Shown here: piece by piece, positions 1-10,436 of the stretch
Position numbering within the stretch: position 1 is the first letter of the stretch
Layout: every line of letters begins with the position of its first letter
Assembly: GCA_016508695.1 (NCBI GenBank)
Contig: VNKQ01000007.1
Coordinates: 1,488,001-1,552,000, forward strand
Direction: 5' to 3'
Source of the DNA: Hyphodiscus hymeniophilus
Taxonomy: Eukaryota > Ascomycota > Leotiomycetes > Helotiales > Hyphodiscaceae
Length of the DNA stretch: 64,000 bases
Notes under the pieces: model-generated
What the model was told of the DNA's origin: nothing
Databases searched by the model: none
What the model saw: the letters and a program-made list of their open reading frames with translations, nothing else
Made by a program: the position numbers and the translations under genes

Positions 1-785
1 TTATAGCTATAGCTTAATAAACCTATTAAAAAGTCTTAAAAGAAAGTTAGAAAAGCTCGACTAATTACTTTAAGTAGTTTTTAAAGTAAGAGAATATATT
101 AATTATTACTCGTATATATAAACTTTTAAATATCGAGCTAGGCTACCTCTTAGTTATTAATTTCTTAAAAGTAATTAAAAGAATATTCTTAGAGTTTACT
201 TATAATTAAATAAGTAAAGTAATTATAGCTTAAAAAATAAGAGAAGTAATTATTAATATTAATATCTTAAGACGACTTTTCCTAGCTTACTTATATAAGT
301 AATTACTAGATATAAAATTAGTAAAATCTCGTTTAGTAATAGTTACTTTTAAAAGTTCTTTAAAATAAGATCGATCGCTAAGTCTCTTTAAATATAATTA
401 TTTATACCTCCTAAAAGATAAAAAGTATTTTTAAAAATTAAAGTCTTATAAACGCCTAGAAGTAATAATTATTAGAATAACTAATTACAAGTTTAAAACT
501 AAGCTTAGTAATCCCGAAAAAGATAAAATTAAAGATCGAGTAAAAAGTAGTTATTAGAAATAACTAATTAAAAAGAAAAAGTAAAAGCGATTTCTCGATA
601 AGATATTAAACTCGAAGAAATAGTAGGGTAAGTATTTAAATAAAGTTAATTATATAATTATTAATTTAAACTTACTTAAAAAAGCGGGTTATAAGATTTA
701 TTCGATCTTTAATTCTTTAAAGAAACATTTACTTTCTAATAGTATATTCTTCGATAATTATAGATTAATATACTTAATTAATATA

Positions 786-1684
786 GGGACGGGCTATAAC
801 AACTTGCCTCCCGGCTAAAACAACTTGGTTAATCCTACCCACAGGTATATATCTAGGAAGCTTTCCCTACTATACTAATTTGTATGCGCGCAAGAGCGTG
901 CGATATATACTATTATATTAACTCATTATTATCCGAATCTAACTTATACTCCCCATCTTGCGTATAATACTTAAAAGGTTCTATTACTATAATTGTAACT
1001 TCAACTTTAACTTCTACTCCCTATACTACTTGCCTTTGTAATATATCTCTTGCAATTATTATTACGTCTTTAAGGTAATCGTCTTTATATATAAAAGAGA
1101 CCCCCCCCACCCCTTTCCCTTCTAGTACTAAGCTTATACTAGTCGATATGTCCCTCTGCTATCCGCGCTATTATTAGAGTAATAGAATTCTACTAATTTA
1201 GGCCTAAATAGACGATAAAGACTTGCCCGATCGGTGACCTGGGTAGATCGCGGGGGCTAAAGAGGGGGGGTAGTTCGAAGGTAAAGGGCAGTCGTCGAGT
1301 ACTCTATTTGGCAACACGTGATACTCCTCCTAGTATACCGCAGGGTCTACCTTTCCCTCGTATAGGTATAGGGTTGAGAACAGGTCTTAAAGTCTCTAGT
1401 ACAAGGAAGGGATCGAGAGTATCGGTTATAGGCCTATCGTAATACTAGTAACGATATATATCAATTAGTAAGATCACTCCCTTATTTAACTTGCGCTCCT
1501 AAGTCTTAAATGCGTCTATTGCGAAAGTTATAAGTTAATAAGGATATATTAATATTTGGTAACAATAGTAAGGTACACAGTTCAGCCTTGCTTGCGCATA
1601 CAAATTACTATGGTTAAGCGAGGATGTTAGGTGTACCCCCGAAAAGTTGTTTTAGCCGGGAGGCAAGTTGTTATAGCCCGTCCC
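786..1684 (+). mobile_element. Family A non-autonomous TIR element (hAT-like, 8-bp TSD), best-preserved copy
   Basis: An 899-bp insertion in Copia-1. Its ends are perfect 41-bp inverted repeats starting GGGACGGGCTATAACAACTT (786-826 and 1,644-1,684). It is flanked by the 8-bp duplication TTAATATA (778-785 and 1,685-1,692). The uninterrupted target is visible in Copia-2 near 12,100 and Copia-3 near 31,555, each with one copy of the octamer. No transposase-like frame is present, so it must rely on another element's enzyme. An 8-bp TSD suggests the hAT superfamily, but the termini are not the usual hAT CAGGG type, so the class is an inference. The interior keeps GC-rich patches, for example near 1,240-1,290, and is far less mutated than the surrounding Copia, which suggests later arrival. 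Confidence 0.88.
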
Positions 1685-4600
1685 TTAATATAAAGGACTT
1701 ACTTAAGCTTAATTCCTTTATTCTTTCGATTAGTAATAATATAGTCGAAGTTAGTTTAAGTACTCTCCCGATTATTAGAAAAGGCACTCGAGTAATTAAA
1801 AATCTCTTTAATAAGCTAAAAGAACCTTATATATTTAATCTTACTCTTTTAGATATAGTTATAATTAATAGTTTTTATATAAATATTATTTTAAAAACTT
1901 AGATACTTAAGGTAAGGGTTTAGTTCTATAGTCTTAATTATTTATTAAAATATAAAAGTATTAATTTTAATATTATTATACTTAGTATAAAACGTAAATT
2001 TAACTTAGTTTTCTTTAAATACAAGCTACTTACTTTTTACTTAGGTTTTCTCCTTATAATTTTAATATATATAAGACTAATAATAATATATTTAATAATT
2101 AAACGATAACTAAAAAAGTCGTTTAAATAATTAAAAGACTACTTAAAACCCTAGAGTAATTTAGTTAAGCTTTAGTATTAATAAGTAAAATACCCTAGAC
2201 TAAAGGTCCTTAAGTTACTTATAAAAGTAGCTAAAAATATAATTATTAAGGGAATACTAATTATATATTACGAAGCTTATACTCTTATATTAGTTAAAAA
2301 ACAAATCTCTTACTAAGTATTATACTTTAAATCGCTAAGACCGTTTTAAAGAATTATTTAAGATTTCTTTAATTTCCTTAGAGTATATAATAATATTAGT
2401 TAGATTCTATTAATTAAGGACGAGTTTAGTAAAAAGTATTAGGGATTTATACTTATAAAGAAACGCGGGATTATAGTTATAAATTCGATCTCTTATTTTA
2501 ATATATAAGTAAAATGCTAATTTAGACTATTGATTTGTAAGATTAAAAGTAATTAAGATACTTTAGTAATCTCTTCTTTTAATATAATAGATTTTAAGTA
2601 ATAAGCCAATATAAAAGAAATCGATATAGAATTAGTACTAGCTTATACTTATAAGCTTATTAGTATAATTGAGAAAGCTAAGAGAGATATAATTAAGAAA
2701 TTAATTAAAATAAGACTTATTATTAATCTCTTAAAAAACTTTTAGCTAGAGATATATAAAGTAGTAATTTACTTATATACTATTCTTCCCTCTAAAGCTT
2801 ATAAGTAACGCTTACTAAACAAAGTCTTATACTTATAGTTTTAAAATTACTTTAAGTAATATAATTAAGTATTTATATAATAAGTAATAATTAATCTTAG
2901 ACTTAACTAAAATAGGATTTATACTTATAGCGCTTAAGTATACGCTTTAAAGAAAAAATAATAAGAAGGCGAAAACAAAAGAGTATTTAAAATACTTTCT
3001 CGAGTATATATTAAATACTTAATTAAATATATTACATTTAATATATATAGGATTTAAGTACTTTAACTTAAAAGAGTAATTATTATAAGGGATATAACCT
3101 TTAATAAAACTAAATTTTATATTTTTAATTAAGAGATATAAGAGTAATAGCCCTTAATAAGCGCTAAAGTTATTATTTCTTTAATCGAAAAGTATAGAAT
3201 TTAAAATACTACTAATAGAGTTATTAAATATCTTCTTATAAATAAGATATCCTCTTTTAAAAGAAAGGTTATAATTATACTAAAAGATTTTATATACGAA
3301 ATTCTAAAGGGTAAGCTTTTAAGTAAAAATAATAAAAGTTAAAACTTAAGGGTAAGTAAAGAAATTAAACTTTTAACTCTTAAATAAATACTTAAGCTAA
3401 CAAACTTATAAATAAAAACTAAAAGAAGTAATAACGATTATTTATTTAAAAAAATACTTATAATTAGTAATTATACTAATAACAAGTTAGATAAAAGTAT
3501 AGTTACTTAAAGATTAGCTTAGTTATTAAACGAGTACTTAAGTATAAGTAAACAATTAATCCCTTAAGTAATTATATACTAATTTAGGGAATTACTTAGC
3601 CTAATACAAGGCGAATTTAGCTCTAGTAATTATAAAATAACTATAAGTAATAGTCTCTTAATAATAAAGAGTAGCCTTTTAAGTAATACCCCGATAATAA
3701 GAGTTTTAAATTATAAGATATACTAATTGAGTAAATTAGAATAATAAGTATAGAAAAATTAATAGCTTAAGTTACAAATCGTCTTTAAAGAAAATTTAAA
3801 TAAAGACAAACTAAGTATATTATATATTACTTTAATATATACCTCGATTTTAAAATTAAGCTAAGAGTAATATAATAAGTTTTTATTAACGTTTTAAAAA
3901 GACTTAAGTTATAAAGAATAAGTCTAAATAATATATATAGTAATCTCTATTTTTATTTTAGCAAATAATACTTTAAGAGAAAAAATACTTTTAGCTTTAA
4001 AAAGAGTTTATTAAAAAGATTTTTTAAAGGTATTAAGGTTATAAAGCGATCTTAAAATATATAAATATAGTAATTACTTTATTTAAGATATAAGATTAGA
4101 AATTAGAAATCTAAAGCTAAAAAATTACTAAAGACAAATTAAAGTAAGCTTAATTAATTTAAAAGCTATTCTTTTAAAATAAGTCTTTACTTATAAAGTA
4201 AACTTAGACGGTTTTATAATTTGTTATAAGTCTCGGATTATTATTTATAATAATCTCTAAAAAGAAGATTTAATTATTTTTATATATATTATTATACTCG
4301 CTACTCGTTCGTTTCGAGTAGTTATAACTATTATAGCTTACTTTAATTTTAAAATTAAGTAATATAACGTTATTAATACTTTTATTAATACTTTATAAAA
4401 CGATAAAAGAATATAAGTAATATACTAGCTCTCTTTAGGCTTTAAGAAAGTAAGGTTTTATATAAAGATTAACTAAGCTTTATATAGCTTATAAGATTCT
4501 CTAACTCTTTAGTATTAAGACTTTTTCTTAATAATTAAGTCTCTTAGGTTAATTTAAAGTAAAGAAGAGCTATACCTCTTTTATAACTATACTCGATAAA

Positions 4601-5917
4601 TCTTTATAGTCTTTTATATAAATAATATACTAATCTTATATTATAAAAGAAATAAGTAAAAGGTATATAAGTTTATTAAGAAGCTAAAAAAGTCGTATAA
4701 GCTTTAGGACTTAAAAGATATTTAATAGTTTTTAGGTATTTATATAATTAGAGATTAGAATAATAAGATAATCTCTTTACTTTATAATACTTATATTAAA
4801 AAGATTACTTAAAAGTTTAATTTAGCTAAATAAAAATGTTCGTTTATATTATTCTTAAAAACTAAGCTTATTAAAAACTTAAAGATAATAATACTAAGCT
4901 TTATTAAGGTATATTAAGAAAAAGTAGGATTAGTTCTTTATATTGCGATTATAATTAAAGTAGACATTACTTTTGCGACCTCTTAACTCTCTTAATTCTT
5001 AATAAACCCTAGTATATAATATATAAAAGTAGTTAATTAGGTAATTAAATATCTTTAGAGAACTCGATATCTTATTATTTAATATAAAAAAAGCTTAAAA
5101 AGCTAGTTACTAATTGTATTAAACGTATTATTTATAAATAATATTAAAACTTAGCGATTATCTTACAAGTATATAATATTCTTATTTAAAGGACTTATTA
5201 TTTAAAAAGTAACTTAATAGTCGATAGTATTAATGTTTACTACTTAAGTAAAGCTCTTAGAAGTAAAGTATATAGCTAAGGAAACGATAATATTATAACG
5301 ATTTTTTAAAGAGATTAAACTCTTACTTAAAGACTTTTAAATAATCTTTTATAATAATTAATAAATAATTAAACTAATTATAAGGGAGAATAAGAGAATT
5401 ATAACTAAGCTACGATATATAGATATTTAAAATATATAGCTTTACTAAGAGTATAGATTTAAAACGTTTAAAGTAATATACTTACCGACTAGCGAAATAC
5501 TAGTAAATAGGCTTACTAAGAATTTCCCTAAATATAAGTTTAAGTATTTCCGAGCTTTATTAAACTTATAAGATATATATAAAAAGATTAAAGATTTTAA
5601 AAAGGTATAGGATTTAAAGTATTAATTATATAAAAGTATTAATTAATTAGCGTCTAGTAAGTAAATATTAGACGGATCTTTAAAGATTAGACTAGGTATT
5701 TAATTAATATAGTTAAAGATTAGAAATTAGTAATTAGATATCTTTTAGATATTAATAAAATTTATTAAGATTTTAGCTAGATATTACTAAGATTAAATAG
5801 ATTAATAGTATATTTAGTAAGATACTAGTAGGACTATTATAGAATTCTATATAAATACTAGTAGAATTAACTAAAAGAATTAAGTAGAGTTTTCTATACT
5901 TTAAAGCTATAATATAA

Positions 5918-7398
5918 TAAGATAATATAATTAATAATTATATATTTTATTTTATAAGTTATTTATTTTATAGTTAAGGGAATTTAGTAAATTAATACTT
6001 ATTCGAGTATTATCGCTAAGTTACTTTAATATAGAAAAAAGAGAACGAAAACATATTATAAAAGACTACTTAGTATTTCTTTAGATTACTAGTAGATTAT
6101 TCGCTACCTTAACTACTTAGACTATATATAGTATTTATATAGGTAGTAAAGGCTTAAGTAAGTATTACTTACTTACTAGTCTTCGAACTAGTAAAACTAA
6201 AAGAAAGAGTTCTAATACGATAAAGAGTAAAACCTTAATTGTTATTATTATTCTTATATTAATAAGTACTAATTCCCAGAGCGCAATTAGTAAGATTAAT
6301 AAAATTACTAATTTTTAGTATAGTCTAAATAGTAATCTTTAATTACTTTATTTTTTGCGTAAGGATTAGTATTAATTAAATAAAAACTCTATATTTAATA
6401 TACCTTTTAATTAAAACTCTAGCTAGCTTCCTAATAGTAATACTTAGTATAAAATAGCTAAGTATATAGAAGAATACTAATAGGGATTAGAACGTAAGAG
6501 TATATATAATATCGGTAATACTAATTATTATATAATATAATAGAATTCTTAAAGTAACGATTATTAGATTTTCTAGCTATTAAAGAAAACAAATAACTAA
6601 GGCAAGGCTAATCTCGCCGAGTATTAAGACTATAAGTAGGACTACGAGAATAACAAGAAAGAGTATCTAGAATATAATCGTCTAAAATATAATCGTTTAA
6701 AACAAAAGAATAAAGACTAAAGCGAGTAGTCTAACTATATAAGCGGCGAATAGGACTATTATCTAGATAAGTAATAAGAATAAGAGTTAATATAAGTAAT
6801 AAGCGCAAAAGCTAATAATAGTAATTACGTAACTTAATAAGAGATAAGATTAGATTGTCTTTATCTTCTTTATCTTTATCTTCTCTAGCTTCGTCTTCCT
6901 TATCTTCTTTTTCTTTATTATTATTATTATTATTATTATAATCGTTATTATCGTAATAATCGTTAGTAAGGGAAGAGAGAAATTAAAAGAGATCGTTAGA
7001 TTCGGTAGTAAAAGGATTAATAAGTATCTTTGCTTACTCTTCTTTAAAGCCCTACTTAGTAGAAAGGTTAACTATATTAATTATCGAATATAAAGTAATA
7101 ATTAAATAAAGTTAGGAATTAAACCTAGAATTTAAACGAAAGTAATCGATTACTTAAGCTTTTACTTGTGTCTTTACTCGAGGTATTACTTATATTAATA
7201 ATTAATAAGAAAATAAAAAAGCTATTAATAGAATAGTAATAGTATACTACTATAATAGTATTAAAAGTTAACGTTATTATTTGTTATTATTATTAGAGGT
7301 TAAAAGGTCGCGAGATTGCGATTTTATACTTATAGCCTAATTAGTTACGCGCCTACTAGTATAGTTAAAAGCATATTAAGTCACTAGATTAATTAAGG
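5918..7398 (+). repeat. Tract nearly identical to 35,786-37,266 in Copia-3 (possible conversion tract)
   Basis: This part of the Copia-1 3' region matches Copia-3 with equal length. By eye I find about three mismatches (6,278, 7,023 and 7,373) in 1,481 bp. The sequences just outside differ at roughly one base in ten. The first about 350 bp also match Copia-2 (16,335-16,682) with about two mismatches. It contains a pyrimidine-rich stretch (about 6,855-6,905) and a short (TTA)n run near 6,910. No protein family is recognisable in it. Confidence 0.8.
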
Positions 7399-7806
7399 CA
7401 ACTATAGAGATTAAACGACGTATAAAGTTTGCACTATTTATATTATTTGCGTTATTTATATTATTTATAAGACTAGGAAATAAAAGAGATATTAGTTAAA
7501 ACTAATTATAATACTAATTATTATTAAGTATAAGATCTCTAATTAAATTAATTATATTAAGCAATTAAATAAAGTAAACGCTAATATTTATAAATCGAAA
7601 TCTATATATATATAAAGTATAAAGAACTTACTTATAAGCTATACAAGCAAATATACACTATATCTTATAATCGACTTCAAATATAAGTATATATTTTAAT
7701 ATATCGAATTAAAGCTATTTGAGGAATATAAGGGATTAAGGATTATAAAACAATAATTATTATAAAATAAAAGGTCTTTAGACTTCTTTATAATAATTAG
7801 GGGGTG

Positions 7807-8072
7807 TATTACAAAATTAAGGCTTAACTAATCTTATAATTATAAAATATCTAATTATACTTATTAAATATTTAATTACGTTATATAATTACTTAAGCTT
7901 TATCTAAGTACTTATTTTGCTAAGCTTTATAAGAGTAATTTAATACTTAAAAGAAGACTTACTTTCTCTTCTTTTTTTTTTAAACTAGATAATACTTAAT
8001 ATATACTTATTCGAGTAATCTTTTCTTATAAACTCTTTCTTCTTAAAGATTAGACCGATTATCTACGCGACA
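7807..8072 (+). repeat. 3' LTR of Copia-1
   Basis: A 266-bp LTR beginning TATTACAAAATT (the RIP-altered form of TGTYACAAAATT) and ending ACGCGACA. It is preceded by a purine run (AGGGGGTG) that can serve as the polypurine tract. It aligns along its length with the LTRs of Copia-2 and Copia-3. The 5' partner is outside the window, so the TSD cannot be checked. Confidence 0.9.
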
Positions 8073-8740
8073 AAAGCTTAACTAGGGTTTAACCCTAATT
8101 CCCGTAATAACTCCCAAGTAGGGCTTAAGCCGGTTTAAGGCTCGACTTAGGCTCAAGCTAGGCTTAAGTTAATCTTAAAAAATTTAAATTTTTTAATAAT
8201 AAGTTTTAACTTATAGCTCTTATTAATAGGGGTATATAAGAGTGCGCTAGTGACTCGCGTATAGAACTTCGTTTAATCGGCTAAATCTTCGCTTATTTTA
8301 TTTTTAGCGTTATTAATTAAAAAGTTAAAGCCTTAGCGAGTTTTTTAATTAAACTTTTTTAAATAAAGAAGGTACAATTTAAAAATCCAAATTAAGAAGT
8401 TACGATTTTAAGTATTAATTTAGTATATATATAGAATACTAAAACTAAAAACAAAATTTTATTTTTTTAGCGTCTAAAATAAGCAAATAATAAGCTAAAA
8501 AAAACCTTAAAAAAATTTAAAAATTAAAAAACTAAGCTTTAAGTACAAATAAACTAAACCTAGCTTAAGTCGGTTCCGAACCGGTTCCAAACCGGCTCCG
8601 AGCGGCTCCGAGCCTATTTGAGCCTAAATTAACCCTGGCTCAAATTCGGAGCTAGGCTCAATTAGGTACGGAGCGTCACGTGAGCTGGTTTCGAGCTCCT
8701 GCATATACGCCCCTAAGTGATAAAGGCGTAAGTTAAAGTA
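8073..8740. repeat. Unclassified inverted-repeat element with GAGCC/GGCTC-rich arms
   Basis: Two GC-rich blocks, about 8,118-8,170 and 8,555-8,665, face each other in inverted orientation. The first reads through AAGCCGGTTTAAGGCTCG and AGGCTCAAGCTAGGCTT; the second through AACCTAGCTTAAGTCGGTTC and multiple ACCGGCTCCGAGC-type units. The intervening 380 bp is AT-rich and carries a TATATAAG box near 8,232. GGCTC/GAGCC subterminal repeats are seen in some hAT elements, but I could not find clean termini or a matching 8-bp TSD. Class left open. Confidence 0.4.
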
Positions 8741-9344
8741 AATTATATTAATAGGTTACTACCTATTAATTACAAGATTACTAATTAGAATAATTACTAC
8801 TTAGGTAATTCAATTAAACAATATTAATATTATATATATATAAATACTTATAACTATGATTTATAACCGATAATCTATAAGCTAAGTATAGGAAGTTCTC
8901 TTATAAGTTATATAAGCAAATATATACTATAACCTAACGATTAACTTCGAATATAAGCACTTACTCAATATATACAAATTACAATTATATATAGAATATA
9001 AAGGAGTAATTATAATAGATATTAGTAATTATAATAGATATTAAGCTCTTTTAAGCTATTTATAACAATTAAGGGGTATATTATAAAATTAAGACTTAAC
9101 TAATTATAAATATTAGGAAATATTTAATTATATTTATAATAGATTTTATTATTAATATAAGTTACTTAAGCTTTATTTAGGTACTTATTTTGCTTAGCTT
9201 TTTAAGGGTAATATAATTACTTTAAATTATATAGTTTTTCCTTTTACCTTTTTTAGACTAAATAACATTTAATATATACTTACTTAAGTAATCTTTTTTT
9301 AACTCCTTTTTACTTTAAAGATTAGACTAATTATTTACGCAATA
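8741..9344 (+). mobile_element. Copia subfamily II: 3' end fragment with LTR (9,079-9,344)
   Basis: Positions 8,860-9,078 resemble the 3' terminal region of Copia-1 (about 7,600-7,806). They are followed by a 266-bp LTR starting TATTATAAAATT and ending TTTACGCAATA. The LTR differs from those of Copia-1/2/3 in its first half and in an AT-rich insert near 9,205-9,230. It matches the unmutated solo LTR at 42,872-43,136 and the partial LTR at 39,445-39,566. It therefore defines a second Copia subfamily. Only the 3' end is present; the rest is absent to the left. Confidence 0.75.
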
Positions 9345-9460
9345 TACTTATATAATTATATCCTATATATCTTTATTTTTAAGGTAAAAGAGTATATTAA
9401 GCTAAGTACTTTTAATGTTTTTATATAATCGCTAGATTTATATAAGTACCTAAGTGTAAA
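9345..9460. other. Unassigned AT-rich spacer
   Basis: About 115 bp between the subfamily II LTR and the MITE cluster. No motif, ORF or terminal repeat was recognised. Confidence 0.5.
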
Positions 9461-9909
9461 TTATTAATAGAGACTATTATAGTAGAGTTAAAATAGGGAT
9501 AAGCTATTTCAATTCTAATACTAGCTATCTTAATTCTTTGGGGGTATACTTACTATATACTTAAAAAGGTATATACTTAGAGATACTTTCCCTACTAAAA
9601 TACAATAGGTTAAAGTTAATAGTTAGGGTTAGTTTCTAGGGGATTAAGGGGCGGTAAGAGCCCCCCGTATAAGAATATCTTTTTTATTTATATTATTTCT
9701 TATAATTATATTTGGTTATATTTTAAGTAGAATATTAAAGGTAGTTATAGTAGTTTTAATATTCCCGCATGGGCGCAAACTTACTACGCGTATTATAGTG
9801 TATATAATTAGTAAGGACTAATAGAGTTAAAATAGCCGGCATTAGAGTTAAAATATCCGGCATTAGAGTTAAAATAGCTTATCTCTTAAAATAGCCAGGA
9901 GTAAAGTTA
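9461..9909 (-). mobile_element. Remnant end of an older family B MITE split by two younger ones
   Basis: Positions 9,461-9,495 continue at 9,894-9,909 to give a family B terminal repeat (ACTATTATAGTAGAGTTAAA, then AATAGCCAGGAGTAAAG). It is interrupted by the MITE at 9,496-9,885 and cut at 9,909 by the next MITE. Only the end is left. Confidence 0.6.
9496..9885 (+). mobile_element. Family B short MITE, 390 bp, perfect 8-bp TSD
   Basis: The left TIR begins GGGATAAGCTATTTCAATTC and the right end is its RIP-altered complement ending GCTTATCTC. The flanking octamer TTAAAATA occurs on both sides (9,488-9,495 and 9,886-9,893). The right TIR is unusual in carrying three copies of the unit CCGGCATTAGAGTTAAAATA (about 9,836-9,880) where other copies have two. 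No coding capacity. Confidence 0.85.
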
Positions 9910-10170
9910 GGGATAAGCTATTTCAACTCTAATCCCGGCTATTTTAACTCCACTAGTCCCTATTAGTTATTTATATTATAATATATATAATAAGTTTATA
10001 TTCGTACAGGAATATTAAAAACTATTATTATTACTTTTAATTATATTTTTAAAAGATAACTAATATATTTATAAGAAATAATATATAAAAGAAATACCCT
10101 TATATAAGGGGCTTTTATTACCTCTTAACCCCTTGGAACTAACCCTAATTACTAATTTTAACTTATTATA
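9910..10170 (+). mobile_element. Family B short MITE, truncated by Copia-2
   Basis: It starts GGGATAAGCTATTTCAACTC and follows the family for 261 bp. It stops exactly at the first base of the Copia-2 5' LTR, and its missing right end is not found beyond the Copia-2 3' LTR at 18,523. Confidence 0.8.
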
Positions 10171-10436
10171 TGTTACAAAATTAAGGCTTAACTAATCTTA
10201 TAGTTATAAAATATCTAATTACACTTATTAAATATTTGATTATATCTTGTGATTACTTAAGCTTTATTTAAATACTTATTTCGCTAAGCTTTATAAGAGT
10301 AATTTAATACTTAAGAAAAGACTTATTTCTTTTTCTTCTTTTTTTAGACTAAATAATACTTAATATATACTTATTCGAGTAGTCTTTTTTTATAACCCTT
10401 TCTTTTTTAAAGAGTAAACCGATTATTTATATAATA
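10171..10436 (+). repeat. 5' LTR of Copia-2
   Basis: A 266-bp LTR starting TGTTACAAAATTAAGGC; its end ATAATA corresponds to the ancestral GCGACA. The internal region then starts with TTATAAGCCCAGTTCGCG, where the primer-binding site should lie. I could not match it to a specific tRNA. Confidence 0.88.

Larger units (their letters stand above)
1..8072 (+). mobile_element. Copia-1: Ty1/Copia LTR retrotransposon, 3' part, RIP-inactivated
   Basis: The element runs off the left edge; by alignment to Copia-2 (10,171-18,522) about 1.15 kb of its 5' end lies outside. Motifs read on the plus strand through many stop codons. Integrase is at about 2,350-2,800: a KDEF-like segment near 2,420, then a run near 2,640-2,700 corresponding to the family's AYTxxxNGxxERxxxxI region with N and G lost. 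Reverse transcriptase is at about 3,990-4,700. Its YVDD active-site box appears as Tyr-Ile-Asn-Asn at 4,615-4,626, which fits G-to-A changes in GTA and GAC codons. RNase H follows to about 5,600. Another 2.2 kb of unidentified AT-rich sequence precedes the 3' LTR. A TIR element (786-1,684) interrupts the integrase-proximal region. No open frame survives, so the copy cannot encode its own proteins. Copia assignment is firm from the integrase-before-RT order. Confidence 0.9.

Noticed and set aside
1624..1902. 92-codon plus-strand ORF spanning the right TIR of the family A element and Copia sequence
   Set aside because: It crosses an insertion boundary and contains only chance AT-rich codons; no domain.
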